Origin: Bryobacterales bacterium
GTDB taxonomy: Bacteria; Acidobacteriota; Terriglobia; Bryobacterales; UBA6623
Assembly: GCA_028819255.1 (NCBI GenBank)
Contig: JAPPMB010000171.1
Coordinates: 31,371-93,893, forward strand
Direction: 5' to 3'
DNA length: 62,523 nt
Shown here: positions 51,168-59,810 of the stretch, in pieces
Numbering within the stretch: position 1 is the first letter of the stretch
Layout: every line of letters begins with the position of its first letter
Made by a program: the position numbers and the translations under genes
The notes under the pieces: model-generated
Databases searched by the model: none
What the model was told of the DNA's origin: nothing
The model's input: only the letters and a program-made list of their open reading frames with translations

Positions 51168-52463
51168 ATGCGCACCACGGAACAAGTCAGGCGGCTGATG
51201 GCCGAGAACACCCGTCTGCGCCTCGCCATCGAGGAGCTTTCCATCCTCAACGAGGTCTCGACCGCAGTCTCGTCCGCATCGTCCCTCGACGCCACGGTCG
51301 ACCTGATCGTGCAGAAGTGCGTGAAGCATCTCAAGGTGGAGCAGGGAGCCGTCCTCCTGTTCGACAAGCTCGAGGCCGGCTCGGCGCTGAAGACGATGGT
51401 CCGGAAGGTCGAAAGCAGCGCTGCAGACATCCCGATGCGCCTCGGGGACCAGATCACCGGGTGGATGCTCAAGAACCAGAAGGCCTTGGTCGTCAACGAC
51501 TTCACCCGGGACACGCGATTCCGGGCGCCCTCGGCGCGAGGGAGCATTCGCTCCCTGCTCTGTGTGCCGATGAAACTTAAGGGGCGCCTGATCGGCGTGG
51601 TCAACGTCTTCAACAAGAAGGGCGGGGGCGGATTCAGAGCAGGGGACCAGAGGCTGCTCAGCATCATCGCCACGCAGTCCGCGCAGGTGGTCGAGAACGC
51701 CCGCCTGATGGAAGAGCAGAAGGCGCTTGAGATTTTGCAGGAGGAGCTGCGTCTGGCCCAGGAGATTCAGCGGAACCTGCTCCCGAAGGAGCCGCCCCAG
51801 ATCCCGGGCTACAGGGTTTCCGGCCTCTCCGAGCCCGCAAAGAGCGTAGGCGGAGACTATTTCGACTTTCTCAGCCTGGGGGAGGGCCGGCTGGGCCTCT
51901 GCCTGGCCGATGTCTCAGGCAAGGGCATCACGGCAGCGCTGCTGATGTCCAACGTGCAGGCGACGATCCGCGGCCAGAGCCGGCTCGCTGCGGACACCGG
52001 CGCCTGTGTCGCCCGCTCCAACGACATGCTGCACGCCAGCACGGACTCCGACAAGTTCGTGACGATGTTCTATGGCGTACTCGACACTCGGACGCACCGC
52101 CTGGAATACTGCAATGCCGGCCACAACCCGCCTGTCATGCTTTCAGGCGTGAACGGCCAGGCGCTTCTCGAGACCGGCGGGCCGGTGCTCGGTGTCGTGC
52201 CGGGGTTTCCCTACGAGAGCGGGGAGGTCGAGTTCCGGCCGGGCCAGACGCTGCTGGTCTACAGCGACGGGTTCAGCGAGGCCATGAACACTCGTCTCGA
52301 GGAGTTCACCGACGAGCGGCTGCGGGCTTCTGCGGAAGCGAGCGCCGGACTGCCGCCCGGGCGGCTGCTCGATGTGCTGCTGCAAGAGGTCAACGAGTTC
52401 TGCGGGGACGCTCCGCAGACCGACGACATGACGATCATGGCCGTCCGGCGCGGCCCCGAGTGA
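51168..52463 (+). CDS. GAF-SpoIIE serine phosphatase (RsbU-like)
   Basis: I use the ATG at 51168 (MRTTEQVRRLMAENTRL), giving 431 residues; the frame continues upstream through non-coding sequence. A short coiled coil leads into a GAF domain (about 30-190, SILNEVSTAVSSASSLDATV, LLCVPMKLKGRLIGVVNVFN). A PP2C/SpoIIE domain follows (about 200-430, QEIQRNLLPKEPP, GGDYFDFLSL, CLADVSGKGITAALLMSN, GHNPPVMLSG, YSDGFSEAMN, DDMTIMAVRR). These phosphatases dephosphorylate anti-anti-sigma proteins or related regulators. No STAS or anti-sigma partner lies adjacent. Confidence 0.92.
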   Translation: MRTTEQVRRLMAENTRLRLAIEELSILNEVSTAVSSASSLDATVDLIVQKCVKHLKVEQGAVLLFDKLEAGSALKTMVRKVESSAADIPMRLGDQITGWMLKNQKALVVNDFTRDTRFRAPSARGSIRSLLCVPMKLKGRLIGVVNVFNKKGGGGFRAGDQRLLSIIATQSAQVVENARLMEEQKALEILQEELRLAQEIQRNLLPKEPPQIPGYRVSGLSEPAKSVGGDYFDFLSLGEGRLGLCLADVSGKGITAALLMSNVQATIRGQSRLAADTGACVARSNDMLHASTDSDKFVTMFYGVLDTRTHRLEYCNAGHNPPVMLSGVNGQALLETGGPVLGVVPGFPYESGEVEFRPGQTLLVYSDGFSEAMNTRLEEFTDERLRASAEASAGLPPGRLLDVLLQEVNEFCGDAPQTDDMTIMAVRRGPE

Positions 52464-52482
52464 CGTCCGGAAGGCTCCGGGC

Positions 52483-53838
52483 TCATGCTCCGGCGACGGC
52501 CTCCGCGATCCGCCGGCTGCGACGGACGCAATCCGGAATCCCGAGCCCGGAATATCCGTTCCCGGCCAGGAACAGGCCGGGAACCGCGCCCAGCCGCTCG
52601 TCGATGGACCGCATCAGCCGGTCGTGCCCCACCGCGTAGACAGGCATCGCCCCCTCCCACCGATACACCTTGCTGCCGGTGAGTTCTCCCTGGAACCCCA
52701 TCCACCGCCGCAGCTCCCGGTCGGCACGGCGCGCGACGGATCCGTCGCTGGCGCCCGCGGCCCATTCGGCGGAACGGCCGGCCATGAAGGCCCGTAGGAG
52801 CACGCTGTGGTTGGGCGCTCTTCCGGCGAACTTGGTGTTCATCCAGGTGCAGGCGGCTACGGCCCCGCCCTCGGCGCGCGGCACGAGAAACCCGAACCCG
52901 TCAAGTGCATGACCGAATCCCTCGGCCGGGTAAGTGAAGGCCGCCACTGTCGACGAGCGGCAGTCGATGCCGCCGAGCAGGTCCGCCAACGCGCGGTCGA
53001 CCCTTCCGGAGAGGCGGCTCGCCTCGCGGGCGCTCACCGCCAGAATCACAATGTCGGCGGCGAAGTTCCCTGAGTCCAGAAGAATGCTCCAGCGGTCGTC
53101 GGCCCGCCGCAGTTCCGCCACGCGTTCACGAACGATCCTGCAGTGGCCGGCGAGACGCCGTTCCAGCGCCCCGACAAGGGAGCCCATGCCGTCCCGCAGT
53201 GTCAGGAACAGCGGTCCGTCCGGTTTCCGGTGGCGGTTCCTGAAGGTTCCGCGCAGGACGCTGCCGTAGCGGGCCTCGTACTCGACGAAGCGAGGAACGG
53301 CGTGGCGCGCGGACACCCGCTCCGGCGGCGCGCCATAGACGCCCGCCATCATGGGCTGGGCGATGTACTCGACGGCGTCGGCACCGAAGTGGTCCCTCAC
53401 GAAGTCGGCGACGGAGCGGTCTTCGTGCTTCGCAGGGCGATGGAACCATTCGAGAGCCATGCGGACCCTCGCGGCGGGACCGAGCAGCGCTGTGGTCGCG
53501 ACCTGCCACGGCCTGCTGGGCGCCAGCATGCGCATGCTGGCGGGCAGGGGAACAAGCCGCCCGTCCCGGACCACAAACGTCCGCCGCCGCCGGTCGTTCG
53601 ATCCGATGATCTGCGTGCCGAGTCCCAGCTCGTCAACGAACTGGGCCATCCAGCGCTTTTCCGCAAGCCAGCTGTCCGGACCGCCCTCGACCAGACAGCC
53701 GTGCAGGCGGTCGGTGCGAATCAGCCCGCCCAGTCGCGCCCGGCGCTCGAAGAGCGTGCTCGGGATTCCCTTACGGCTCAGGTAGTAGGAGGCTGCGAGC
53801 CCGGATATGCCGCCCCCAACGACCGCGACCCGCCTCAT
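52483..53838 (-). CDS. hemG: Protoporphyrinogen oxidase (oxygen-dependent, HemY/HemG type)
   Basis: A 451-residue FAD enzyme oxidising protoporphyrinogen IX (or coproporphyrinogen III in the coproporphyrin-dependent route) in heme synthesis. The N-terminal dinucleotide motif is VVGGGISGLAASYYLSRKG, with FERRARLGGLIRT, the substrate-side EGGPDSWLAEK and the C-terminal FAD segment LFLAGNGYSGLGIPDCVRRS. Its ATG overlaps the hemE stop by four bases (53835-53838), so hemE-hemG is translationally coupled. Confidence 0.93.
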   Translation of the reverse strand: MRRVAVVGGGISGLAASYYLSRKGIPSTLFERRARLGGLIRTDRLHGCLVEGGPDSWLAEKRWMAQFVDELGLGTQIIGSNDRRRRTFVVRDGRLVPLPASMRMLAPSRPWQVATTALLGPAARVRMALEWFHRPAKHEDRSVADFVRDHFGADAVEYIAQPMMAGVYGAPPERVSARHAVPRFVEYEARYGSVLRGTFRNRHRKPDGPLFLTLRDGMGSLVGALERRLAGHCRIVRERVAELRRADDRWSILLDSGNFAADIVILAVSAREASRLSGRVDRALADLLGGIDCRSSTVAAFTYPAEGFGHALDGFGFLVPRAEGGAVAACTWMNTKFAGRAPNHSVLLRAFMAGRSAEWAAGASDGSVARRADRELRRWMGFQGELTGSKVYRWEGAMPVYAVGHDRLMRSIDERLGAVPGLFLAGNGYSGLGIPDCVRRSRRIAEAVAGA

Positions 53839-54869
53839 CGCACCGGGACGGCGCGGTAGTCGCGGACCATCTGCACGGCGGCGCGGACATGCTCCACGGG
53901 CGTCTGGGGGATGATGCCGTGGCCGAGGTTGAAGATGTGGCCCGGGCGACCCGCCGCGCCGTCCAACACGGCATGGACCCTTGCCCGCAGTTCCGGCAGA
54001 GGGGCGAGCAGCGCGATCGGGTCCAGGTTCCCCTGCACGGCAACGCCGTGGCCGACACGGTCCCAGGCGGAACCGAGCTCGACCCTCCAGTCCAGCCCCA
54101 GCACGTCGCCCCCCGCCCGACGAAACAGTTCAAGGTACGCGCCATTCCCCGTGCCGAAATGAATGACAGGGACGCTCTGCGCCCGGATCCGGGCGATCAG
54201 GTCGCGCGAGTAGGGCAGAGCGAAACGCTCGTAGTCCAGCGGGGACAGTGCGCCGACCCAGCTGTCAAAGACCTGGATCGCCGCCGCTCCGCCAGCGACC
54301 TGCAAAGCCGCGAACGGAGCAAGCACATCGACAATCCGCTCCATCAATTCCCGCCAGACCTCCGGCTCGCCCCACATCAGGCTCTTGGCCGCGGCGTAGT
54401 GGCGGGACCCGCCTCCCTCGATCATGTAGCTGGCCAGTGTGAACGGAGCACCCACGAACCCGATCACCGGCAGCCGCCCGCCAAGGTGTCCGCGCACAAG
54501 AGCAATGGACTCGCCGACGTAGCCGAGCTCGGCCGACCGGTCGGTCTGCAGCCGGCGCACGGCGGCCGCCGAGCGTACGGGCGGGTCGATCCTGGGGCCC
54601 TCGCCCTTGACGAACTCAAGGCCGAGACCCATCACCTCGAGCGGCAAGAGAAGGTCCGCAAACACGATTGCGGCATCGACGTCCAGAGCCTCGACAGGCT
54701 GCTGCGTGACCTCCGCCGCGAGGCGGGGGGTCTTGCAGATCTCCAGAATGGAATGGCTGCGGCGCAGCGCACGGTATTCCGCCATGTACCGTCCCGCCTG
54801 CCGCATGAACCAGACCGGCGGGCGGTCCACAGGCTGGCGAGCGCAGGCGCGAAGGAAACGCTGGCGCAT
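53835..54869 (-). CDS. hemE: Uroporphyrinogen decarboxylase
   Basis: A 344-residue cytoplasmic enzyme that decarboxylates uroporphyrinogen III to coproporphyrinogen III. Signatures are PPVWFMRQAGRYMAEYRALR and the second family motif GFVGAPFTLASYMIEGGGSR. The catalytic Asp is in VFADLLLPLEVMG, and the glycine-rich LDWRVELGSAWDRVGHGVAV is present. It is the first gene of the heme operon. A minus-strand TATATT just above the start may be its -10. Confidence 0.96.
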   Translation of the reverse strand: MRQRFLRACARQPVDRPPVWFMRQAGRYMAEYRALRRSHSILEICKTPRLAAEVTQQPVEALDVDAAIVFADLLLPLEVMGLGLEFVKGEGPRIDPPVRSAAAVRRLQTDRSAELGYVGESIALVRGHLGGRLPVIGFVGAPFTLASYMIEGGGSRHYAAAKSLMWGEPEVWRELMERIVDVLAPFAALQVAGGAAAIQVFDSWVGALSPLDYERFALPYSRDLIARIRAQSVPVIHFGTGNGAYLELFRRAGGDVLGLDWRVELGSAWDRVGHGVAVQGNLDPIALLAPLPELRARVHAVLDGAAGRPGHIFNLGHGIIPQTPVEHVRAAVQMVRDYRAVPVR

Positions 54870-55384
54870 TCTGCCAATATACCAGCAATCGCACTAAAGT
54901 ATTGAAATCTAGGCACTTAGGTCTATTCCGGCGTCCCGGATCGTTCGGCAGGAAGCGGCGGCAGCTGACCGGTCGGGTTGGGGGCTCCGCGCCCTCCGAA
55001 CCGCCTTCGTCCCGGACGCAACACGGGCCGTTCGGTCCGTTCAGACCTGCGACACGGACTCCTGGGCGGATTCCCGAGGAACCTTTCAGCCGCGGCGACG
55101 TACCGCCCGAAGCAGCATCGGCATGGCTGCGGGCATGCGTGCTTCGTCAGTGACCAAGCAGCATTCCGCTCGATCGACCGACCAAGCACTCTCTCGCCGC
55201 CGACCTCGCGACAGGTGCGTTGCTCACCATGCCGGCTGCTCCCTTGACGACGGCGATTCCGGCCGGCTGGCGCCGGGAGGCGGCCGGCTGGCCGCGAGCC
55301 GGACCCGAAGCGCTCTTCACACACCCCGCGACGGCAGGCCGAGGCCGGCGCGGCAACGCCGAACGAGGCTGACGGAGGCGGCAT
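54870..55384. other. 515-bp stretch with no supported gene
   Basis: Short Arg/Pro/Gly-rich frames only. It separates the hemE start from the 3' end of the SH3-like lipoprotein gene. Apart from the AT-rich bases just above hemE, I see nothing recognisable. Confidence 0.45.
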
Positions 55385-56413
55385 TCAGTGCGAAGCCGTG
55401 CCGCGCCCCGTGTAGCGCTCTCCGAACCCTCCCGGCGGTGTCAGGCGCGAGATGCCGCTAGCAGGCGCTTCTCCCAGATACGACACCCGACGACCGACAT
55501 ATGCGAACGTGCGCTCGTGCATCCGGCCGTCCCTGTCCACCAGGACCCTGAAGCCGGTCCGGGAGCCGGGCAGGATCTCGACCGGCAGGTACCCCTCGAT
55601 TCCGGAGACCTGCCGGATCACGACATAGCGGCGCCTGCGGGTGTCCCACTGGTATACGCGCATCACGTCGAAGTCGTGGATGTCGCCGCGCCCACTCGAC
55701 TGGAACCACAGCCAAGTCGGCTTGAACAGCCTCTGCGACCCCTCCTCCGTCTCGGTCGAGCCGATCTGAAAGTGGGCGACGATCTCAAGGCCCTGCGCCA
55801 GTGCCGCTACCTCAAGCGGCACATCCGCATAGGCCATGTTCGCGAGCAGCCAGCCGGCCTCGTCGACCGAGGGAACGCGGACCAGATACCAGTAGTCCTC
55901 GCCCGTCGGCTCGGTCTCGGGCAGGGACCCGGCGGCGGACGCCGGATACCGGTCCACGATCATGCGGTCGATGACCTGGAAACTCTCGTCCTTGCTGAGC
56001 TGATAGAAGGTCGGAGCCCAGCGATACGGTTCGACATGCACGTTGAGTGTGTCCCGGGAGCGAAACGAGCCCTGGTCCGGCACTCGGGAGGCCTGTGTCG
56101 TCAGGCGGGCCAGCGCCCCTCGCAAGGTCTGGTCGAGAAGCAGGGTGCTGGGCAGCCAGCCCTCGAGCTGGTCGGAGGTGCGCACGCGGGAGAAACTGCG
56201 GTACCTCTCAAGCACGGAGACCTGCGTGTCGAACGGCAGGACGGACACGACGGGAGCATCGTGTTCGAGGCCGGCGTACAGTTCCGAGTCGTTGCGCGTA
56301 TAGTGCACGTCGAGGTCCGCAGCTTCGTCTCCGCGGACGCATCCGGCCAGCGCGAAGGCCGCCAGCGCGGGAAGCGCGAAGGTGCGAATCGCGCTGCGGG
56401 AGATAGACTGCAT
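55385..56413 (-). CDS. SH3-domain-like lipoprotein of unknown function
   Basis: I start it at the ATG at 56413 (MQSISRSAIRTFALPALAAF), giving 342 residues; the frame continues 19 residues upstream. A lipobox (ALAGC) follows the signal. The region after it (YAGLEHDAPVVSVLPFDTQV, then VRTSDQLEGWLPSTLL) is a bacterial SH3-like fold. A second such unit around VRVPSVDEAGWLLANMAY is likely. The C-terminal half (GIEGYLPVEILPGSRTGFRV) is uncharacterised. Probably attached to the outer membrane facing the periplasm. Confidence 0.75.
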   Translation of the reverse strand: MQSISRSAIRTFALPALAAFALAGCVRGDEAADLDVHYTRNDSELYAGLEHDAPVVSVLPFDTQVSVLERYRSFSRVRTSDQLEGWLPSTLLLDQTLRGALARLTTQASRVPDQGSFRSRDTLNVHVEPYRWAPTFYQLSKDESFQVIDRMIVDRYPASAAGSLPETEPTGEDYWYLVRVPSVDEAGWLLANMAYADVPLEVAALAQGLEIVAHFQIGSTETEEGSQRLFKPTWLWFQSSGRGDIHDFDVMRVYQWDTRRRRYVVIRQVSGIEGYLPVEILPGSRTGFRVLVDRDGRMHERTFAYVGRRVSYLGEAPASGISRLTPPGGFGERYTGRGTASH

Positions 56414-56512
56414 GATCTGGCGACGCGCCCGCGGGGCGGCCTTCGCATGGAGAACGGACCGGCGCCCCAATCCTGCGATTCAATTCAAGCAGATCGAGAA
56501 GTGTGTGGGGGA

Positions 56513-56764
56513 ATGCAGGGGCGGGCGGCAGCGACAGGAACACCTGTGACGAGCGACAACGAGCTGCTGTGCGGGGACTGCCGGCAACCTCTCGAGCATG
56601 GCGGACCGGGCCGTCGCGGCGGCGACTCGGCGCCCGGGCAGAGGTACTGCCCGACCTGCGCGACGAGTGAGTGCGAAGTCCTGCACTGTCCCCACTGCGG
56701 CAGCGAAGTCTGCACCGCCTGCGGATCGATCCTTGAGTCGGCGGAGGACCTGGGATACGGCTGA
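56513..56764 (+). CDS. Small zinc-ribbon protein
   Basis: An 83-residue protein with four CxxC pairs: CGDC and CPTC in the first half, CPHC and CTAC in the second, plus further Cys in ATSECEVLHC. Two zinc knuckles are likely. The start is the ATG at 56513 with GGGG before it. It is divergent from the lipoprotein gene at 55385 and no other family mark is visible; the role is unknown. Confidence 0.65.
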   Translation: MQGRAAATGTPVTSDNELLCGDCRQPLEHGGPGRRGGDSAPGQRYCPTCATSECEVLHCPHCGSEVCTACGSILESAEDLGYG

Positions 56765-56904
56765 CGGACTGTAACCTTGCAGGCGCGGAAGCTGCCTTCC
56801 CTCTTTGGGCGGCCCAGCGTGGACCGCCCGTTCGACAGCCTGCCGCGTCCCACTCGACAGTCGATGCGTTCCGCTGGCGGGAAGTCTTGATGGAGGAAAC
56901 AACC

Positions 56905-57438
56905 ATGCTTGGATTCATTCGACGGACCGCCATCCTCTGCGCGTTCGCTGTTGTGGCGGCGCCGTTCGCGCTGGCCGACAACCACGCCTTTCTGGAAGAG
57001 GCCCAAGGGCGGCTCAAGGGGCTGGAGGAGAAATTCGTAGGCCTGGCCGAGGCCACTCCGGCGGACAAATTCACCTACCGGCCCGCCGAGGGCGTGCGCT
57101 CAACGAGCGAGGTCTTTCTGCATGTCGCGGGCGCGAACTACTTCGTGTCGCGCGCATTCGGAACCGCTCCGCCGGAGGGGCTCAATCTCAGGGGCCTGCA
57201 GACTTCGACGACTGACAAGAACGAGATCCGGGAACGCCTGAAGGCATCGTTTGCACATTTCGCCGGCGCGATTTCCAAGGTCGGCGCCGGGGATGCCGAG
57301 AAGGCGATGAAGATGTTCGGCCAAGACACGACCACGCGGGGCGCGCTGTGGTTCGCGATGGGCCATCTCAGCGAGCACCTGGGGCAGAGCATCGCCTACG
57401 CGAGAGCCAGCGGCGTGACGCCGCCCTGGAGCGAATAG
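56905..57438 (+). CDS. Secreted DinB-like protein
   Basis: The ATG at 56905 (MLGFIRRTAILCAFAVVAAP) has GGAGG 9 nt before it and begins a signal peptide; 177 residues. The mature part is a DinB/YfiT four-helix bundle, with metal-ligand His candidates in EVFLHVAGANYF and MGHLSEHLGQSIAYAR. Secreted DinB proteins of this kind recur in Acidobacteriota. DinB proteins are often thiol transferases, but the substrate here is unknown. Confidence 0.85.
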   Translation: MLGFIRRTAILCAFAVVAAPFALADNHAFLEEAQGRLKGLEEKFVGLAEATPADKFTYRPAEGVRSTSEVFLHVAGANYFVSRAFGTAPPEGLNLRGLQTSTTDKNEIRERLKASFAHFAGAISKVGAGDAEKAMKMFGQDTTTRGALWFAMGHLSEHLGQSIAYARASGVTPPWSE

Positions 57439-57443
57439 ACCAA

Positions 57444-58244
57444 GTGGCGAGGAGAGATTTGGCCGCGAAAGGGCGGCTCTTTCAGCGCAGCGCCCCCCTA
57501 GTGCTCGCAGTGGCCCTGCTGGGCGGCTTTCCGGCCTTTTCCGCCGAGTTCGCCCTGACTTCGGCCGACGGTCTGGAGCTGGTCAACGTCCAGGCCTCGC
57601 CCGGGGAGCTCGGCGGCAAGAAGGGCCTGCAGGTCAGCGGCGACCCGGAAGTCCTGGCGGCGGCCAGCGCAAAGCGGCGCGAGATGATGGCCGCCATGCG
57701 GGCGCGCGGCGAGCAGCCTCGCGGCCCGGGCACGTTCGAGAGCCTGCGCACGAACCATCTCGCCGTTGTCGAGCGAGTGGAATTCGGCAGCGGCACGATT
57801 GAGCTGGAGGTGGCCGGCCAGCCAGCGCCCGGCGCCCAGGGCGGCGCCCGCGGGTTCGTGGGGATCGCCTGGCGGCTCCAGGACGACAACAAGACCTACG
57901 ACTGCTTCTATCTCCGGCCCACCAACGGCCGGGCCGACGACCAGGAGCGCCGCAACCACACCGTGCAGTACATCTCGCATCCGGAATGGACCTGGTACCG
58001 GTTCCGCAGCGAGACGCCGAGCAAGTACGAGACGTACGCGGACATCGTGCCCGGCGAGTGGATCCCGGTGAAGATCGTCGTGGACGGCGAGAAGGCTCGC
58101 CTGCACGTCAACGGAGCCGAGCAGCCGACGCTTATCGTCAATGACGTGAAGTCGGGACCGGACGCCACGGGAGGGGTGGCGCTGTGGCTGGAGGGCTCGA
58201 CCGTCGCGCACTACCGCAACCTCAGGATCACACCGGCCGACTAG
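57444..58244 (+). CDS. Secreted LamG/3-keto-disaccharide hydrolase-like protein
   Basis: It begins 5 bp after the DinB stop, at GTG 57444 or TTG 57459; I list the GTG (266 residues). A signal peptide (APLVLAVALLGGFPAFSAEF) precedes a concanavalin-like jelly roll. Landmarks are GTIELEVAGQP, RGFVGIAWRLQDDNKTYDCF, YLRPTNGRADDQERRNHTVQ, and the usual WIPVKIVVDGEKARLHVNG and GGVALWLEGSTVAHYRNLRI ending. Such folds (DUF1080-like) bind or cleave sugars. It is probably co-transcribed with the DinB gene. Confidence 0.8.
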   Translation: MARRDLAAKGRLFQRSAPLVLAVALLGGFPAFSAEFALTSADGLELVNVQASPGELGGKKGLQVSGDPEVLAAASAKRREMMAAMRARGEQPRGPGTFESLRTNHLAVVERVEFGSGTIELEVAGQPAPGAQGGARGFVGIAWRLQDDNKTYDCFYLRPTNGRADDQERRNHTVQYISHPEWTWYRFRSETPSKYETYADIVPGEWIPVKIVVDGEKARLHVNGAEQPTLIVNDVKSGPDATGGVALWLEGSTVAHYRNLRITPAD

Positions 58245-58258
58245 CCCGCGGGCCCGGC

Positions 58259-58289
58259 GGGAGGGACGGCGTTTCCGCCGGCCCCTCCC
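58259..58289 (+). terminator. Strong hairpin after the LamG-like gene
   Basis: GGGAGGG-A-CGGCG, loop TTTC, CGCCG-G-CCC(C)TCCC, starting 15 bp after the stop: 12 pairs with a mismatch and a bulge. No T-run follows, so it is terminator-like by position and stability only. Confidence 0.5.
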
Positions 58290-58379
58290 CGATCCATGGA
58301 CTACGCACAAGGGAATCCCTCGCGACACGGCGAACGGCGGGGCCCGCGCCTGTGATAGTCTGACTACCGGACATTCCCC

Positions 58380-59273
58380 ATGAAACGCAGAGACTTCATC
58401 CGCGCCGCCCTGGCTGCGGGAGCGCCGGTGGCAGCTGTTCAGAAGCGGCTCTTCGGGGCGACGGCGGGCTACTCGGAGAAACCGACGCTCCGCTACGCGC
58501 AGGACGTGGTGTCGCTCGGACCGGACGGCCTCAGGCCGTCCCGACTGGCCATGGGCACCGGAACCAGCGGCTTCCGGGGCGCCTCCAACCAGACCCGCAA
58601 GCTCGGCGTCGGAGGCCTCGCGGACCTGTACCGCTACGGATTCGACAACGGCCTGACGTTCTGGGACACGGCCGACGGCTACGGCAGCCACCCCCACCTG
58701 AAGAGCGCCCTGCAGCACATCCCCCGTGAGAAGGTCGTCATCATGACCAAGTCGACCTCGACCACGGCAAAGGCCATGCGCGACGACATCGAGCGCTTCC
58801 GGAGGGAGCTCGGGACGGACTACATCGACCTGCTCCTGCTCCACGCGGTCCGCGAAGAGGACTGGCCGGTGCGGCGACGGGGCGCGATGGACGTGATCAA
58901 CGAGTACAAGCAGAAGGGGATCGTCAGGTCCCGGGGAATCTCGTGCCACTCGCTGCCGGCGCTGCAACAGGTCCACAGCCAGGAATTCATCGATGTCGAC
59001 CTGGCCCGCGTCAACGCGATCGGGGCCAGGATGGACGCCGATCCGGCCACGGTGATCGATGAGCTCTGCAAGATCAAGGCGGCCGGCAAGGGCGTGATCG
59101 GGATGAAGATCCTCGGCGAGGGCGTCCTGAGGAACCGGGTGGGCGAGGCGCTGCAGCATGCGATGGCCCTGGACTGCATCGACTGCTTCACAATCGGGGC
59201 CGAGAACCGGTACGAGCTCGCAGACCTGATGCGTCGGATCCCGCAGGCCTCAACGCTCGGCTGGAACGCATAG
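58380..59273 (+). CDS. Tat-exported aldo/keto reductase family protein
   Basis: A 297-residue protein with twin-Arg MKRRDFIRAALAAGAPVAAV. The AKR barrel shows the catalytic Asp-Tyr in FWDTADGYGSH, Lys in VVIMTKS, His in DLLLLHAVRE, and the late GVIGMKILGEG and CFTIGAENRYELADL. Length and pattern suit the predicted-oxidoreductase AKR branch common with secreted oxidoreductases. It is followed after 13 bp by the rhodanese lipoprotein gene, so these two are likely co-transcribed. Confidence 0.9.
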   Translation: MKRRDFIRAALAAGAPVAAVQKRLFGATAGYSEKPTLRYAQDVVSLGPDGLRPSRLAMGTGTSGFRGASNQTRKLGVGGLADLYRYGFDNGLTFWDTADGYGSHPHLKSALQHIPREKVVIMTKSTSTTAKAMRDDIERFRRELGTDYIDLLLLHAVREEDWPVRRRGAMDVINEYKQKGIVRSRGISCHSLPALQQVHSQEFIDVDLARVNAIGARMDADPATVIDELCKIKAAGKGVIGMKILGEGVLRNRVGEALQHAMALDCIDCFTIGAENRYELADLMRRIPQASTLGWNA

Positions 59274-59286
59274 AAGGGAGGATTGC

Positions 59287-59730
59287 ATGAGAACCATGCT
59301 CTTGGGCGGGCTGGCGCTCGCCGTCATGACCGGCCTCTGGGGTTGCGGCGAGGCCCCAGAGCCAGCCGCCGAATCCGAGGAAGAGCCGGCGGAGGCCGCA
59401 CCGGCCGAGCCGACTGCGCTTGACGTCGAGGGAGTGGCCGCCCGGCTGGAAGCCGGCGAGGACATCACGCTCCTGGACGTGCGCACTCCCGAGGAGCTGG
59501 AAGAGGACGGCGCCATTGAGGGCTACCTGCACATTCCGATAGACGACTTGCAGGCCAGGCTCGCAGAGGTGCCGAAGGACAAGCCGATCGTAGCCTATTG
59601 ACGGCGCGGCGGCAGGGCCTCCCGTGCGGCGGCCATCCTTCGCGAAAACGGCTACGAGGGCGAAATCCAGACCGGCGGAATCGAGGCCTGGAAGGCCGCC
59701 GGCCAGCCGGTCGTGCATCCCGGCGAATAG
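59287..59730 (+). CDS. Rhodanese-domain lipoprotein with UGA (selenocysteine?) at the active site
   Basis: The ATG at 59287 has GGGAGG before it. A lipobox (GLWGC) is followed by an acidic linker and a rhodanese domain (ITLLDVRTPEELEEDGAIEG, YLHIPIDDL, DKPIVAY). Codon 105 (59599-59601) is TGA, exactly where rhodaneses carry the catalytic Cys of the CRxGxRS/A loop. The frame continues without a break as RRGGRASRAAAILRENGY and GGIEAWKAAGQPVV to TAG at 59728 (147 residues with codon 105 as selenocysteine). Selenocysteine insertion fits better than decay, because only the active-site codon is affected. A nonsense mutation or sequencing error cannot be excluded. Rhodaneses transfer sulfane sulfur or detoxify selenium/cyanide species. 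Confidence 0.8.
59616..59634 (+). promoter_or_regulatory. Candidate bacterial SECIS hairpin
   Basis: GGCC-U-CC, loop CGUGC, GG-C-GGCC: six Watson-Crick pairs with one U-C mismatch. The loop begins 22 nt after the UGA and has G as its second base, within the position and loop rule for bacterial SECIS elements. In GC-rich DNA such hairpins are common, so this alone proves little. Confidence 0.5.
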
Positions 59731-59810
59731 AGGCCGGAACCTAGAAATCCGCGGTTCGCGCCCGCCGGGCGCGCTTCCGCCGGCGCGGTTCGCGCTGATA
59801 TAGTCTGGCC

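Noticed and set aside
54870..55384. 153-residue minus-strand frame near hemE
   Set aside because: Arg/Pro/Gly/Ala composition with no motif; indistinguishable from chance open frames at this GC.
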